Below are positions 25,552 through 33,128 of a stretch of DNA of 64,000 bases, piece after piece. This stretch comes from CAIYRG01 sp964446945 (lineage in GTDB: Bacteria; Pseudomonadota; Alphaproteobacteria; Micropepsales; Micropepsaceae). The position numbers and the translations under genes were made by a program. The DNA is taken from the NCBI GenBank assembly GCA_964446945.1, contig CAYUQO010000012.1:62001-126000 (forward strand). Direction: 5' to 3'. The notes under the pieces were generated by a model. It was not told where the DNA came from, ran no database searches, and saw only the letters and a list, made by a program, of their open reading frames with translations. Each line of letters begins with the position of its first letter. Position 1 is the stretch's first letter.

Positions 25552-27804
25552 TTGCTCCGCGAAGGCAGGACCTCCGAGGCTGAGCAAATCTGTCAACGCG
25601 TTCTTCCGGATAACGACAACTATTTGGAAATAAACATTTTTCTTGGCTCGCTATACATGCAGTCGGGGCGCAGCGCCGATGCCGAGCAGGTCTTCGCCAA
25701 TGCAATGCGGGCCGATCCCGCATCGCTTGGCGCCATATTCGGCCGGGCGGCTGCACTGCAATCGCTATCGCGCCACTCTGAGGCTGCCGAACTTCTCGAT
25801 CGCGTGGTCGAGCGCCAGCCGGAATCCGCAATGGCTTGGTACAATCGCGGCGCGGTCCGGATGTCCATGGGCCAGCATGCTGCCGCGGAAGCGGATTTTA
25901 GCCGCGCACTGACGCTGCAGCCGAATTCCGCAAAGCTGCTTGAGGCCCGTGGTGCCGCACGGGCACTCCAGGGGGCGAAGTGCGCAAAAGGCGCGATTGA
26001 GGACCTGAAACCGGCCTTGGCGGTCAATCCGCGCAATCCGGATAGCTGGCACATGCTGGGACGCAGCTTTCTTTCCCTTGGACAGACCGGGGACGCCCTG
26101 GCCTGCTGGCAGCGTGCGCTGGAAATTGCACCGCAGCATCTTCAGTCATTGCTGGATCGCGGATTCCTGCTCAATGCACAGCAACAATATGCGGACGCGC
26201 TGGCAGATTTTGACCGGGTGATTTCGCTCCTGCCCGGCCATCCGGCGGCTTGGCAGGGCCGCGGCATTGCGCTGGCGTCGCTGAACCATCAGCAGGCGGC
26301 GATCGACAGCTTCTCCCAAGTGCTTCGCGTGAATCCCGGTGACGCACTTTCGCTGTTCAATCGTGCAGTGATGCTGAGTTCGGCGAAGCACTTTGCCGAT
26401 GCGGCGGCCGATCTCGAAGCATTGCTTCAGCTTGCCCCGGAATATCCGCTGGCAGACGGGCTTTTGCTGAATGCGCGGCTGCAATTGTGTGACTGGCACG
26501 ATCTCGATCACCAGCGCCACGAGATCGCCAAAGGGTTGGATCGCGGCGTAAGGCTAATCCATCCCTTCGCTCATCTCCTGATTTCCGATTCGCCTGCGCA
26601 GCAATTGTCTTCCGCCCGGTTGCAGGTCGCCGGCGCACATCCTCCCGCCGCGGCTCCCTTCTATTGCGGAGAAACATACGCGCACGAAAAAATCCGGCTC
26701 GCCTATGTCTCGGGTGATTTTTTTGAGCACGCCGTTCCTTACCTGATCGCGGGCGTCCTGGAGCGTCATGATCGCAGCCGCTTTGAGATTGCCGCGATCT
26801 CCTACGGGTCAAACGACCACAGCGCTATGCGCAACCGGCTGGAAAAAGCCGTGGACCGTTTCATCGACGCGCCCGACCGGACGGATTCCGCCATCGCCCG
26901 CCTCATGCGCGACATGGAAGTCGATATCGCAATCGATTTGAAGGGCCACACGGGGAAGGCGCGTCCCGGAATCTTCGCCTTCCGCCCGGCTCCCATGCAG
27001 GTCAACTATCTCGGCTACCCTGGCACGATGGGCGCGCCATATTTCGATTACCTGATTGCCGACCGCATACTGATTTCGCCGGAGCATCGCCCTTTCTATT
27101 CGGAACATATTGTCTATTTGCCGGACACATATCAGGCAAATGACTCCACGCGCAGCATCGCGCCGGCACCGGTCAGCCGCAGCGACGCCGGATTGCCGGC
27201 AGATGCATTCGTCTTCTGCTGCTTCAACGGCAGTCAGAAAATCCTGCCCGAGAGCTTCGCGATGTGGATGCGCATCCTGTCGGCGGCGGAACACAGCGTG
27301 TTGTGGCTGCTTCAGAACAATGAAATCGCCGCCGCCAATCTGCGTCGCCACGCGCAACTGCATGGCATCGCGCCCGACCGGCTGTTTTTCGCCAAATATC
27401 AGCCCGCGGATCGCCATCTCGCGCGGCTCCGGCTGGCGGATCTCGTTCTCGACACGCTGCCCTATGGGGCGCATACCACTGCCAGTGATGCGCTTTGGGC
27501 CGGCGTCCCGGTGCTGACCTTGCTCGGCAACAGTTTCGCCGGCCGTGTCGCCGCCAGCCTGCTGACGGCAATCGGACTGCCGCAACTGATCACGCGATCA
27601 CCGGCAGAATTCGAAGCACTTGCATTGCGCCTGTTTCGAAATCGCAAACAGCTTGAAGAAATCCGGCAAGAGCTGGCGCGCAATCGCGAGACCCAGCCGC
27701 TTTTCGACACGGAACGTATGACCAGGAATCTCGAACGCGCCTATACCACGATGTGGCAGCGCCATCGTCGCGGCGAAGCGCCGGGCGATTTGTGGCTGGA
27801 GTGA
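25552..27804 (+). CDS. TPR / SPINDLY-type O-linked GlcNAc transferase (GT41-like)
   Basis: A 750 aa cytoplasmic protein. Residues about 1-310 are TPR repeats (AWYNRGAVRMSMGQHAAAEA, SWHMLGRSFLSLGQTGDAL). The C-terminal catalytic region carries the OGT/SPINDLY signatures: YVSGDFFEHAVPYL with His393, DLKGHTGKARPGIFAFRPAP, CFNGSQKILPESFAMWMRIL with Lys563 at the position of the nucleotide-binding Lys, and DTLPYGAHTTASDALWAGVP. It probably transfers a sugar from a nucleotide sugar to Ser/Thr, or O-fucose as in plant SPINDLY; the donor cannot be told. The frame continues upstream to about 25480 without ATG; TTG 25552 is used, but CTG 25519, 8 bases after GGAAGG, gives a better-looking N-terminus. 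Its stop abuts the stop of the convergent PRMT-B gene. Confidence 0.88.
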   Translation: MLREGRTSEAEQICQRVLPDNDNYLEINIFLGSLYMQSGRSADAEQVFANAMRADPASLGAIFGRAAALQSLSRHSEAAELLDRVVERQPESAMAWYNRGAVRMSMGQHAAAEADFSRALTLQPNSAKLLEARGAARALQGAKCAKGAIEDLKPALAVNPRNPDSWHMLGRSFLSLGQTGDALACWQRALEIAPQHLQSLLDRGFLLNAQQQYADALADFDRVISLLPGHPAAWQGRGIALASLNHQQAAIDSFSQVLRVNPGDALSLFNRAVMLSSAKHFADAAADLEALLQLAPEYPLADGLLLNARLQLCDWHDLDHQRHEIAKGLDRGVRLIHPFAHLLISDSPAQQLSSARLQVAGAHPPAAAPFYCGETYAHEKIRLAYVSGDFFEHAVPYLIAGVLERHDRSRFEIAAISYGSNDHSAMRNRLEKAVDRFIDAPDRTDSAIARLMRDMEVDIAIDLKGHTGKARPGIFAFRPAPMQVNYLGYPGTMGAPYFDYLIADRILISPEHRPFYSEHIVYLPDTYQANDSTRSIAPAPVSRSDAGLPADAFVFCCFNGSQKILPESFAMWMRILSAAEHSVLWLLQNNEIAAANLRRHAQLHGIAPDRLFFAKYQPADRHLARLRLADLVLDTLPYGAHTTASDALWAGVPVLTLLGNSFAGRVAASLLTAIGLPQLITRSPAEFEALALRLFRNRKQLEEIRQELARNRETQPLFDTERMTRNLERAYTTMWQRHRRGEAPGDLWLE

Positions 27805-29121
27805 TCAGCGCCTCAGAAGCTCGACATTGATTTCCGCCCGGTCATGTCGGGCAAATAGCCGGAGCGTTTCACCTGCCGAAACCATCAACGGCGTGGGAAA
27901 GCGGTAGATGATGTTCGGCCAATGACTGCTGCCACCCGGGCTGTCGGGGCGATTTGAGTATTGGACCTCATCATTGAGATCGAGTCTGATCCAGAGGGCC
28001 ACACCGTAGCACAGGCCGCTGCCTGTCACGGGTACTGCGACCTCGCGCCCGCCCATCCGGAATTCCGCCTCGGCAAGGTCGAACCGCAACAGTTCGACAT
28101 CGGGGGACAATCTCTCGAATGCAACACCGTTCAGCGGCACCACCAGCCGCGGCGGCGCAAATTCATTGAAGGGCGAAAGATCAAATCCTTTGACGCGGCC
28201 GGCAGAGAGCATACCTCCGACTGCGTCGCCGCCAATCAGAAAACCCATCGCGGATGCTGCTTTTGGGATAACAGTTGCGTTCTCCGTCAAAAGATGACGA
28301 TGGGCATGCTCAACTGACGGCAGAATCGCCTCATCGAGCAGATTGCTGGAAAAGGTTTCCGTAATCAGGACATCGGCGCGGGCCCCGATATCCCGCCCGA
28401 TAACGATTCCGGTCGAATGTTTCGGGATGACTTTTATCCTGTCGGCAAAACCGTTTTTGGCGACAATCGATGCGGCTTCGCGCGCAATCACGCCGACAGC
28501 TTCACATGTGTCCACAGTCGCGGCGCCTGCCCGTGCCGCCATCATCGCCAGCAAGCCGGCGCCGGTGCCGACCTCGAGTACGCGTTTGCCCGGAACCGCG
28601 CGGCGGATCGCCGCCTCATAGGCATCATTGCGCGCAGAATCGCTCAACATCGCAAAATGCCATTGCGGGACAATCGCGGAATAGACCATCCGAAGATTCG
28701 CTTGCGCGTCGGCGAGATCGGGTTTGATCGACAGCGCGCGACGGAACGCCTCAATGGCGGCGTCGATTTTTCCCCTCGTCCGATACAACACACCGAGATT
28801 GTTCAACGGCCATGGATTTGCCGGATCGAGATCGATCGCGCGGGTGTAGGCCGAGATCGCCTGATCCAGATCTCCCAATTCGTTCAACACCGCGCCAAGA
28901 TTGCTGAAGGCGCGCGCGCTACCCCGGCCCGATGCGACGGCGCGCTGCAGGAACGGAAGCGCTGCCTGGCTTTGGCCCTGACGGTAAAACACCAGGCCCA
29001 TCAGATGATTGGCTTCCGCATCCTGCGGGTCGCGCGCGAGAATCGTCCGGCAGTGCCGGACGGCTTCGTCAAACCGGCCTGACTCGTAAAACTGTTTGGC
29101 GCGCAAATGTTCGGGGGTCAT
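27805..29121 (-). CDS. TPR-fused PRMT7/PRMT9-like protein arginine methyltransferase (PRMT-B)
   Basis: A 438 aa paralogue of PRMT-A with identical length. TPR repeats (about 1-150; SNLGAVLNELGDLDQAISAY) precede PQWHFAMLSDSARN, motif I VLEVGTGAGLLAMMA, the double-E loop ETFSSNLLDE (two Glu nine apart) and a SHW loop (SHWPNIIYRF) replacing THW. By eye roughly 60 percent of residues match PRMT-A across the SAM-binding core, less in the last third. The ATG at 29121 lacks a strong ribosome site, but the matching lengths support it. The open frame continues 38 codons upstream into a terminator hairpin. Target unknown; convergent with the O-GlcNAc transferase gene. Confidence 0.85.
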   Translation of the reverse strand: MTPEHLRAKQFYESGRFDEAVRHCRTILARDPQDAEANHLMGLVFYRQGQSQAALPFLQRAVASGRGSARAFSNLGAVLNELGDLDQAISAYTRAIDLDPANPWPLNNLGVLYRTRGKIDAAIEAFRRALSIKPDLADAQANLRMVYSAIVPQWHFAMLSDSARNDAYEAAIRRAVPGKRVLEVGTGAGLLAMMAARAGAATVDTCEAVGVIAREAASIVAKNGFADRIKVIPKHSTGIVIGRDIGARADVLITETFSSNLLDEAILPSVEHAHRHLLTENATVIPKAASAMGFLIGGDAVGGMLSAGRVKGFDLSPFNEFAPPRLVVPLNGVAFERLSPDVELLRFDLAEAEFRMGGREVAVPVTGSGLCYGVALWIRLDLNDEVQYSNRPDSPGGSSHWPNIIYRFPTPLMVSAGETLRLFARHDRAEINVELLRR

Positions 29122-29168
29122 CCACGCCGAGTCTATACTCGGCCGGCCGGGACACGTAAGCAAAAAGA

Positions 29169-29196
29169 AACGCGGCTGCCAGAGGGCAGCCGCGTT
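29169..29196 (-). terminator. rho-independent terminator
   Basis: AACGCGGCTGCC pairs with GGCAGCCGCGTT around AGAG; on the minus strand it is followed by TTTCTTTTTG. It would terminate transcripts coming from the secreted-protein gene at 29322-29699 and insulate PRMT-B, whose start is 48 bases further on. Confidence 0.85.
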
Positions 29197-29219
29197 CCTA
29201 TTCCGGACAGACTTGTCGC

Positions 29220-29325
29220 CTAGAGCGTGATCCAATTAAATGTAATCAGATCACGCTCTAGATTCCCTTAATTGTCGCGCAATCTGACGGCGAACCGCTC
29301 ACACTTCGCCGGACTCCCGCTCTAG
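29220..29325 (-). repeat. palindromic intergenic repeat, copy 3 (inverted)
   Basis: Reverse-complement copy of the element at 7756-7856 and 11369-11469: the palindromic half (29220-29262, arms with two mismatches) comes first, then ATTGTCGCGCAATCTGACGG and CGAACCGCTCACACTTCGCC. The outer end reads CTAGAGCGGGAGTCC on the minus strand and supplies the TAG stop of the gene ending at 29322, just as copy 1 supplies the stop of the gene ending at 7852. The ends show CTAGAGCG/CGCTCTAG terminal inverted repeats, as in miniature mobile elements. Confidence 0.88.
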
Positions 29326-29699
29326 TCGCGGTCACGCCATTCGCGGTCACGGTCGAAGCGGCGGTCCCTGTCGCGCCAGTCGCGGTCGAAGCGACGATCG
29401 GCCCAATCGCGACGGTCGCGGTCGAAGCGATGTTCGTACCAGTCGCGGCGCGCGCCGTATCCATATCCGTAGCCATATCCATAGGCCGGAGCGCCATAGG
29501 CCGTGCAGTACGGATAGGAGTACACGTAATTTCCGTATCCGTCGTAACAGGAAACAGCGGGCGCATAGGGCGCATAAGCCGGATAGCTCGGTCCGATGCC
29601 GATGCCGAAGCGGACCTGCGCCGACGCTGGTGCCGCCGCGGCAACTGCCACGCCACAAAGCATCGCTGTCCCAAGTGCCAACTTCGTGATGTTCCTCAT
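29322..29699 (-). CDS. small secreted Gly-Tyr and Arg-Asp repeat protein
   Basis: A 125 aa protein with a clean signal peptide (MRNITKLALGTAMLCG..., cleavage near SAQ) and AAGGA 8 bases before the ATG. The mature part is low complexity: PSYPAYAPYAPAVSCYDGYG, a GYGYGYGYG stretch around 80-90, then RD-rich repeats (FDRDRRDWADRRFDRDWRD). Such small exported proteins are common in Rhizobiales-like bacteria and are usually unassigned; adhesive, polymer-binding or polyelectrolyte roles are guesses. Its stop codon lies within repeat copy 3. Confidence 0.8.
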   Translation of the reverse strand: MRNITKLALGTAMLCGVAVAAAAPASAQVRFGIGIGPSYPAYAPYAPAVSCYDGYGNYVYSYPYCTAYGAPAYGYGYGYGYGARRDWYEHRFDRDRRDWADRRFDRDWRDRDRRFDRDREWRDRD

Positions 29700-30117
29700 G
29701 ACACGTCCTTTCGTCTTGAACCGTGCCAAGAGATAACGCGGTGAAGCTGTACAGGGTGTGGCGCCGCCGTTCATCACGCATTCAGGCGATGAAAAACCCA
29801 ACTGTATGCTGGGGATTTTGTGGCGTTAAATTTTGTTCAGAGAACGCTGGAATTTGGAACTGAATCGAGCGCCGGCTAAGGCGCGGCCGTGCACATTCAG
29901 ACCCCCATAATCTTGCCTCAATGTGCCAGTCTTGGTCACAAGTCGTCCGTGCACGGACACCACCGCTGCGCCCGCCTCTGACTTCCAAGAGTCCTGCATT
30001 TCCGGGCCGGCGATGCTCCGGATTCCAGGCCACGAGCATCAAGAAGCGGTATTGGCACGCGGGCGATTTTCGCGCATCATGCAGACGAGTTCTGCTGGTC
30101 CTGAGGAGGAGCGTGAG
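29700..30117. other. 418-base non-coding interval
   Basis: No supported gene. The only structure I noticed is a perfect 14-base palindrome GTCCGTGCACGGAC at 29945-29958, which could be an operator for one of the divergent neighbours. Open frames here run antisense to the peroxiredoxin gene and look like shadows. Confidence 0.4.
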
Positions 30118-30648
30118 ATGAAGGTAATCCTGGCTCTGACATGCGCCGCGGCTCTGTTGGCCGCGCCGGCCTATGCCGCGCTTCAAAACGGCGCGAAGGC
30201 GCCCGATTTTTCCGCCACAGCCTCCATCGGAGGCAAGGAATTCAAATTCGCGCTGGCCGACGCGCTGAAGAAGGGCCCGGTCGTGCTCTACTTCTATCCC
30301 GCGGCCTTCACCCCCGGCTGCACCATCGAGGCTCACAATTTCGCCGACGCGATGGACGACTTCCACAAGCTCGGCGCCACCGTCATCGGCGTGTCGCACG
30401 ATCCGATTGAGAAGCTCGACCGCTTTTCGCTCACCGAATGCCGCAGCAAATTCCCCGTCGCTGCCGATACCGACGGCAGCATCATGCGGAGGTACAATGC
30501 GGCGGCGGATTCGGAATATGCCGACCGCGTATCTTATGTGATCGCGCCCGACGGCCGCGTCGTTTACAGCTATACGGCGGGCGATCCGACGCACCATGTT
30601 GAATACACCATGGGTGCAGTCAAAAAGCTCGTGGCCGAACACCACTAG
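30118..30648 (+). CDS. exported peroxiredoxin (BCP/AhpC-TSA family)
   Basis: A 176 aa thiol peroxidase with a Sec signal peptide (MKVILALTCAAALLAA, cleavage near AYA), so it should act in the periplasm. GAGGAG precedes the ATG. The thioredoxin-like fold shows APDFSATASIGGKEFKF, VVLYFYPAAFTPGC with peroxidatic Cys67, and a late GRVVYSYTAGDPTHHVEY strand. Classical bacterioferritin-comigratory proteins have a second Cys five residues on; here that position is His (CTIEAH) and the only other mature Cys is C107 (LTECRSKF). It would therefore work as a 1-Cys enzyme or with an atypical resolving Cys. Followed by the relic of a DF-tail gene. Confidence 0.92.
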   Translation: MKVILALTCAAALLAAPAYAALQNGAKAPDFSATASIGGKEFKFALADALKKGPVVLYFYPAAFTPGCTIEAHNFADAMDDFHKLGATVIGVSHDPIEKLDRFSLTECRSKFPVAADTDGSIMRRYNAAADSEYADRVSYVIAPDGRVVYSYTAGDPTHHVEYTMGAVKKLVAEHH

Positions 30649-31129
30649 ATCCTGCCGTCACCCGGCGGATCCGTTCCAGTTCAGCGTTTCGATCGTCAGG
30701 TCCGGCGGCTGCGGGAACGTGCTTGTGCGGAGAACAACCAGGATTGCTTCCACGACGAAGTGGTGCCGCTGCCGCAGGCGGATAAAGCGGATTTTTAGAA
30801 CCAGCGCGGTAAACTGGCCTATAGCGCGGCGGAGTTGGCGGATGTGGTCGATTCGCCCGGTCCGAAGCCGGCAGCAGCCCAATCTTTCGATCGAGAATCC
30901 GGTCGGCTCGCGCCATGGTCTCACGCGCGTTGTCCTCAAGAACGCGCGCGAATTCGAACATGCACCGGATCATTTCCTTCTGTTCATCGATTAGGGTGCG
31001 GTACTCGACTTGCCGGTCGATCAGGGCATCTCTCTCGTCTGCGAGCGCGTTCAACTGCTCCGCGCACAGAGGTTCGAGATTGTTTTCAGCGAGCACGCCG
31101 GGATTGCTGGCCATCCGATGCTCCAGCAA
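30620..31129 (-). CDS. possible coiled-coil protein of unknown function
   Basis: A 169-codon minus-strand frame. The first 80 residues look like real protein: a long helix with heptad-like spacing (EQLNALADERDALIDRQVEY, FARVLEDNARETMARADRIL). The last 80 residues are Pro/Arg-rich and run antisense to the DF-tail relic, so the gene has probably been truncated or the frame extended by decay. No convincing ribosome site is visible before the start. It may be a remnant instead of an expressed gene. Confidence 0.3.
   Translation of the reverse strand: MLEHRMASNPGVLAENNLEPLCAEQLNALADERDALIDRQVEYRTLIDEQKEMIRCMFEFARVLEDNARETMARADRILDRKIGLLPASDRANRPHPPTPPRYRPVYRAGSKNPLYPPAAAAPLRRGSNPGCSPHKHVPAAAGPDDRNAELERIRRVTAGSSGVRPRAF
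30667..30798 (+). pseudogene. relic of a DF-tail family gene (C-terminal fragment)
   Basis: An unstarted plus-strand frame ends with ACAENNQDCFHDEVVPLPQA and DKADF then TAG (30796-30798). This matches the last 30 residues of type A members closely (compare VCAENNSDYF...VVPIPQA...DF in member 16), including the Cys, the PQA and the Asp-Phe tail. Upstream, the match fades within about 15 codons and the rest of the gene is absent. No start or ribosome site serves it. It shows that the family undergoes loss as well as gain here. Confidence 0.65.
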
Positions 31130-31285
31130 ACGGATACGATGAACGCGCTATCGAGAAACACTCGTGAGCAACCGTCACGCTCAAAGGCTACTCTTGCCCG
31201 GTCGATTGTAAATTGATCCCCGTTAGTCGCCGCAAAATATTGTCACTGCCGGCTTTCCCGCAGGAAGTGAGCGGAATTCCGCTGC

Positions 31286-32107
31286 TCAAAAATCCGGTTT
31301 CGCTGCCACCGGCATGTGAAAGTCGAACAGACCGAAATTCTGGTTGCTCTCGGCGCAAATGACTTCAAGGAACGGGTCGTCTCCCCGCTGATCGCGGATG
31401 CGAAGCGACCACGGCAGGTAGAAGCTGTCAGGATCGTCCACGGTAATGATGGCTTCCAGCCCCTCTCCGCCATTTGTCCTGCGCCAGCGCTCCACAACAT
31501 GCAATTTTTCGGTGTGCGGTGTGCGATACGCGTCGAGAACGGTCCTGGGATCCACGCCGATGGTATCGACCACCAGCGTATCGCCCTCATAATGGCCGAC
31601 CGATTCTCCGTACCAGGACGGTTTCGGATGCGCCGAATGCGGGACGTCGAGATAGATGTGCCGGACGTCCGATCCGCCTTCCTTGATCATGACCACATCG
31701 GTTGGGCCCTGCACGATCTGGAGCGCGCTCGGGAGTTGGAACATCTCGGGCACGCCGGTGGGCAGGCAAGCCGCTTCCGGCTGGAAGGCGATCTTCCCGG
31801 CCTCAATCTCCGCCGTATCCTTTCGCATGACCTCCTTCACCCACGGCTTGAGATTGGGATTGCTGAGATCGCCGATCCGATAGGCAGTTCCGCGTCCGGG
31901 AGTGAAAGGATGGGCGGGATCCTGGCGCACCGGGACCGCCGGGCCGGGCACAGGCTGAAGTCCGCCACCACGCGGATGGACCCAGCCACCATCTCCGCCG
32001 GACAGATCAGGCACCTGCGCCGGCAGTGCGCCCGCGCTGTCTATGACCGCCATCGACAAAACAACACTGGCCATGGTGGCAAGTTTCGAAATGGCTGATC
32101 CCGGCAT
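31286..32107 (-). CDS. DF-tail family secreted protein, type A (member 13)
   Basis: A 273 aa exported protein; I took ATG 32107 (GGGGGAG upstream), though the overlapping GTG one codon earlier is possible. The signal peptide ends near GALPAQ. Features: VPDLSGGDGGWVHPRGGG, HPFTPGRGTAYRIGDL, CLPTGVPEMFQLP, IVQGPTDVVMIKEGG (in place of the usual PKE), PSWYGESVGHYEGDTL, AYRTPHTEKLHVVERW, DPDSFYLPWSLRIRDQRGD (altered), ICAESN and tail KPDF. It is single and divergent from the plus-strand group 32224-37468; the 116 bases between them must hold both promoters. Confidence 0.88.
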   Translation of the reverse strand: MPGSAISKLATMASVVLSMAVIDSAGALPAQVPDLSGGDGGWVHPRGGGLQPVPGPAVPVRQDPAHPFTPGRGTAYRIGDLSNPNLKPWVKEVMRKDTAEIEAGKIAFQPEAACLPTGVPEMFQLPSALQIVQGPTDVVMIKEGGSDVRHIYLDVPHSAHPKPSWYGESVGHYEGDTLVVDTIGVDPRTVLDAYRTPHTEKLHVVERWRRTNGGEGLEAIITVDDPDSFYLPWSLRIRDQRGDDPFLEVICAESNQNFGLFDFHMPVAAKPDF

Positions 32108-32223
32108 CACTCCCCCCTCACTCTGCGTTCCGCCTGCTACCCGTGGAGCATCAGTATGAACAATCCTTCATCTCGTGTAGCATATTGCGACGCCTATCCG
32201 TGAGGGGACAGAGGGAGCAGGGC

Positions 32224-33108
32224 ATGTCCAAATTCACTTGGCTTTTGTCTGGTGTTGGCGCGGGTGTGCTTGGCGCCAGTGTTCTTGCCGGCGTGGCGGC
32301 GCAAACGCAGGTCGCAACGCCTGACTTTTTCTCGGGCAATGCGTCCTGGAGATCGCGTGGTGGGGAAGTCTTCATTCCCGTTCCCGGCGCCGCTGCGCCG
32401 ACCGCGAACGACAATTCGCACCCCTATATTCACAATGTCGACGCCCAGCGCCTTGGCACGCAGCCGACATTCCGCATCTCGGACCTCACCAATCCCAATA
32501 TCAAACAATGGGCCAAGGACCTGATGAAGAAGGACAATGAGGAGGTGCTGGACGGCAAGATCGCCTATACGCCCGGTTCATCCTGCCGGCCCTACGGCGT
32601 TCCTGCGATCTGGAATTCCGGCGGTCCGTTTGTGTTCGTGCAGACGCCGAAGGAAGTGCTGATCATCAATCAGGGCGAGCAGTTTGCGCGCCATATCTAT
32701 ATGGACCGGCCGCATAGCGCGAATCTGATACCCAGCTATTACGGAGAATCCGTCGGCCATTATGAAGGCGACACCCTCGTCATCGACACGATCGGCATGA
32801 ATTCGAAGACCTTTGCCGATAATTTCCGCACTCCTCACACCGAGAAACTTCACGCCATCGAACGCATTCGCCGAATTGAAGGCGGCAAGATTCTCGAAGT
32901 GCATGTGACCGCGGACGATCCCGACACTTTCGTGCAGCCGTGGCAGGGCACCAGGCGTTACAATCTTGGCCATCCGCAGGACCGTGGCGAGGCTGAACCG
33001 GACCACGTGGGAGTTGCTGAGAGCGTCTGCCAGGAAGGCAATCTCACCGCGGCCAATCTCAAATCGGCCGATTACAACGTTCCGGTCGCCGGCAAACCGG
33101 ATTTCTGA
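32224..33108 (+). CDS. DF-tail family secreted protein, type A (member 14)
   Basis: A 294 aa exported protein, ATG 32224 after GGGAG. The signal peptide is unusually Gly/Val-rich (LLSGVGAGVLGASVLAGVAA). The core reads PSYYGESVGHYEGDTLVIDT (Tyr for Trp). The first Cys loop is CRPYGVPAIWN. Between the RRY motif and the second Cys it has a longer, charged stretch (NLGHPQDRGEAEPDHVG), and the end is ADYNVPVAGKPDF. It is followed 20 bases later by member 15 and then by TonB3, all on one strand, which ties the family to receptor-mediated uptake more directly than elsewhere in the window. Confidence 0.9.
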   Translation: MSKFTWLLSGVGAGVLGASVLAGVAAQTQVATPDFFSGNASWRSRGGEVFIPVPGAAAPTANDNSHPYIHNVDAQRLGTQPTFRISDLTNPNIKQWAKDLMKKDNEEVLDGKIAYTPGSSCRPYGVPAIWNSGGPFVFVQTPKEVLIINQGEQFARHIYMDRPHSANLIPSYYGESVGHYEGDTLVIDTIGMNSKTFADNFRTPHTEKLHAIERIRRIEGGKILEVHVTADDPDTFVQPWQGTRRYNLGHPQDRGEAEPDHVGVAESVCQEGNLTAANLKSADYNVPVAGKPDF

Positions 33109-33128
33109 CCGCGAGAGGGACGGATTTC

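Noticed and set aside
29322..29699. The repeated GY and RD codons as a CRISPR or tandem-repeat array
   Set aside because: The repeats are short, imperfect and in frame within a secreted protein gene; no spacer pattern exists.
29782..30645. A 287-codon minus-strand frame over the peroxiredoxin gene
   Set aside because: It runs antisense to a gene with obvious peroxiredoxin motifs, has no family match, and its start lies inside that gene.
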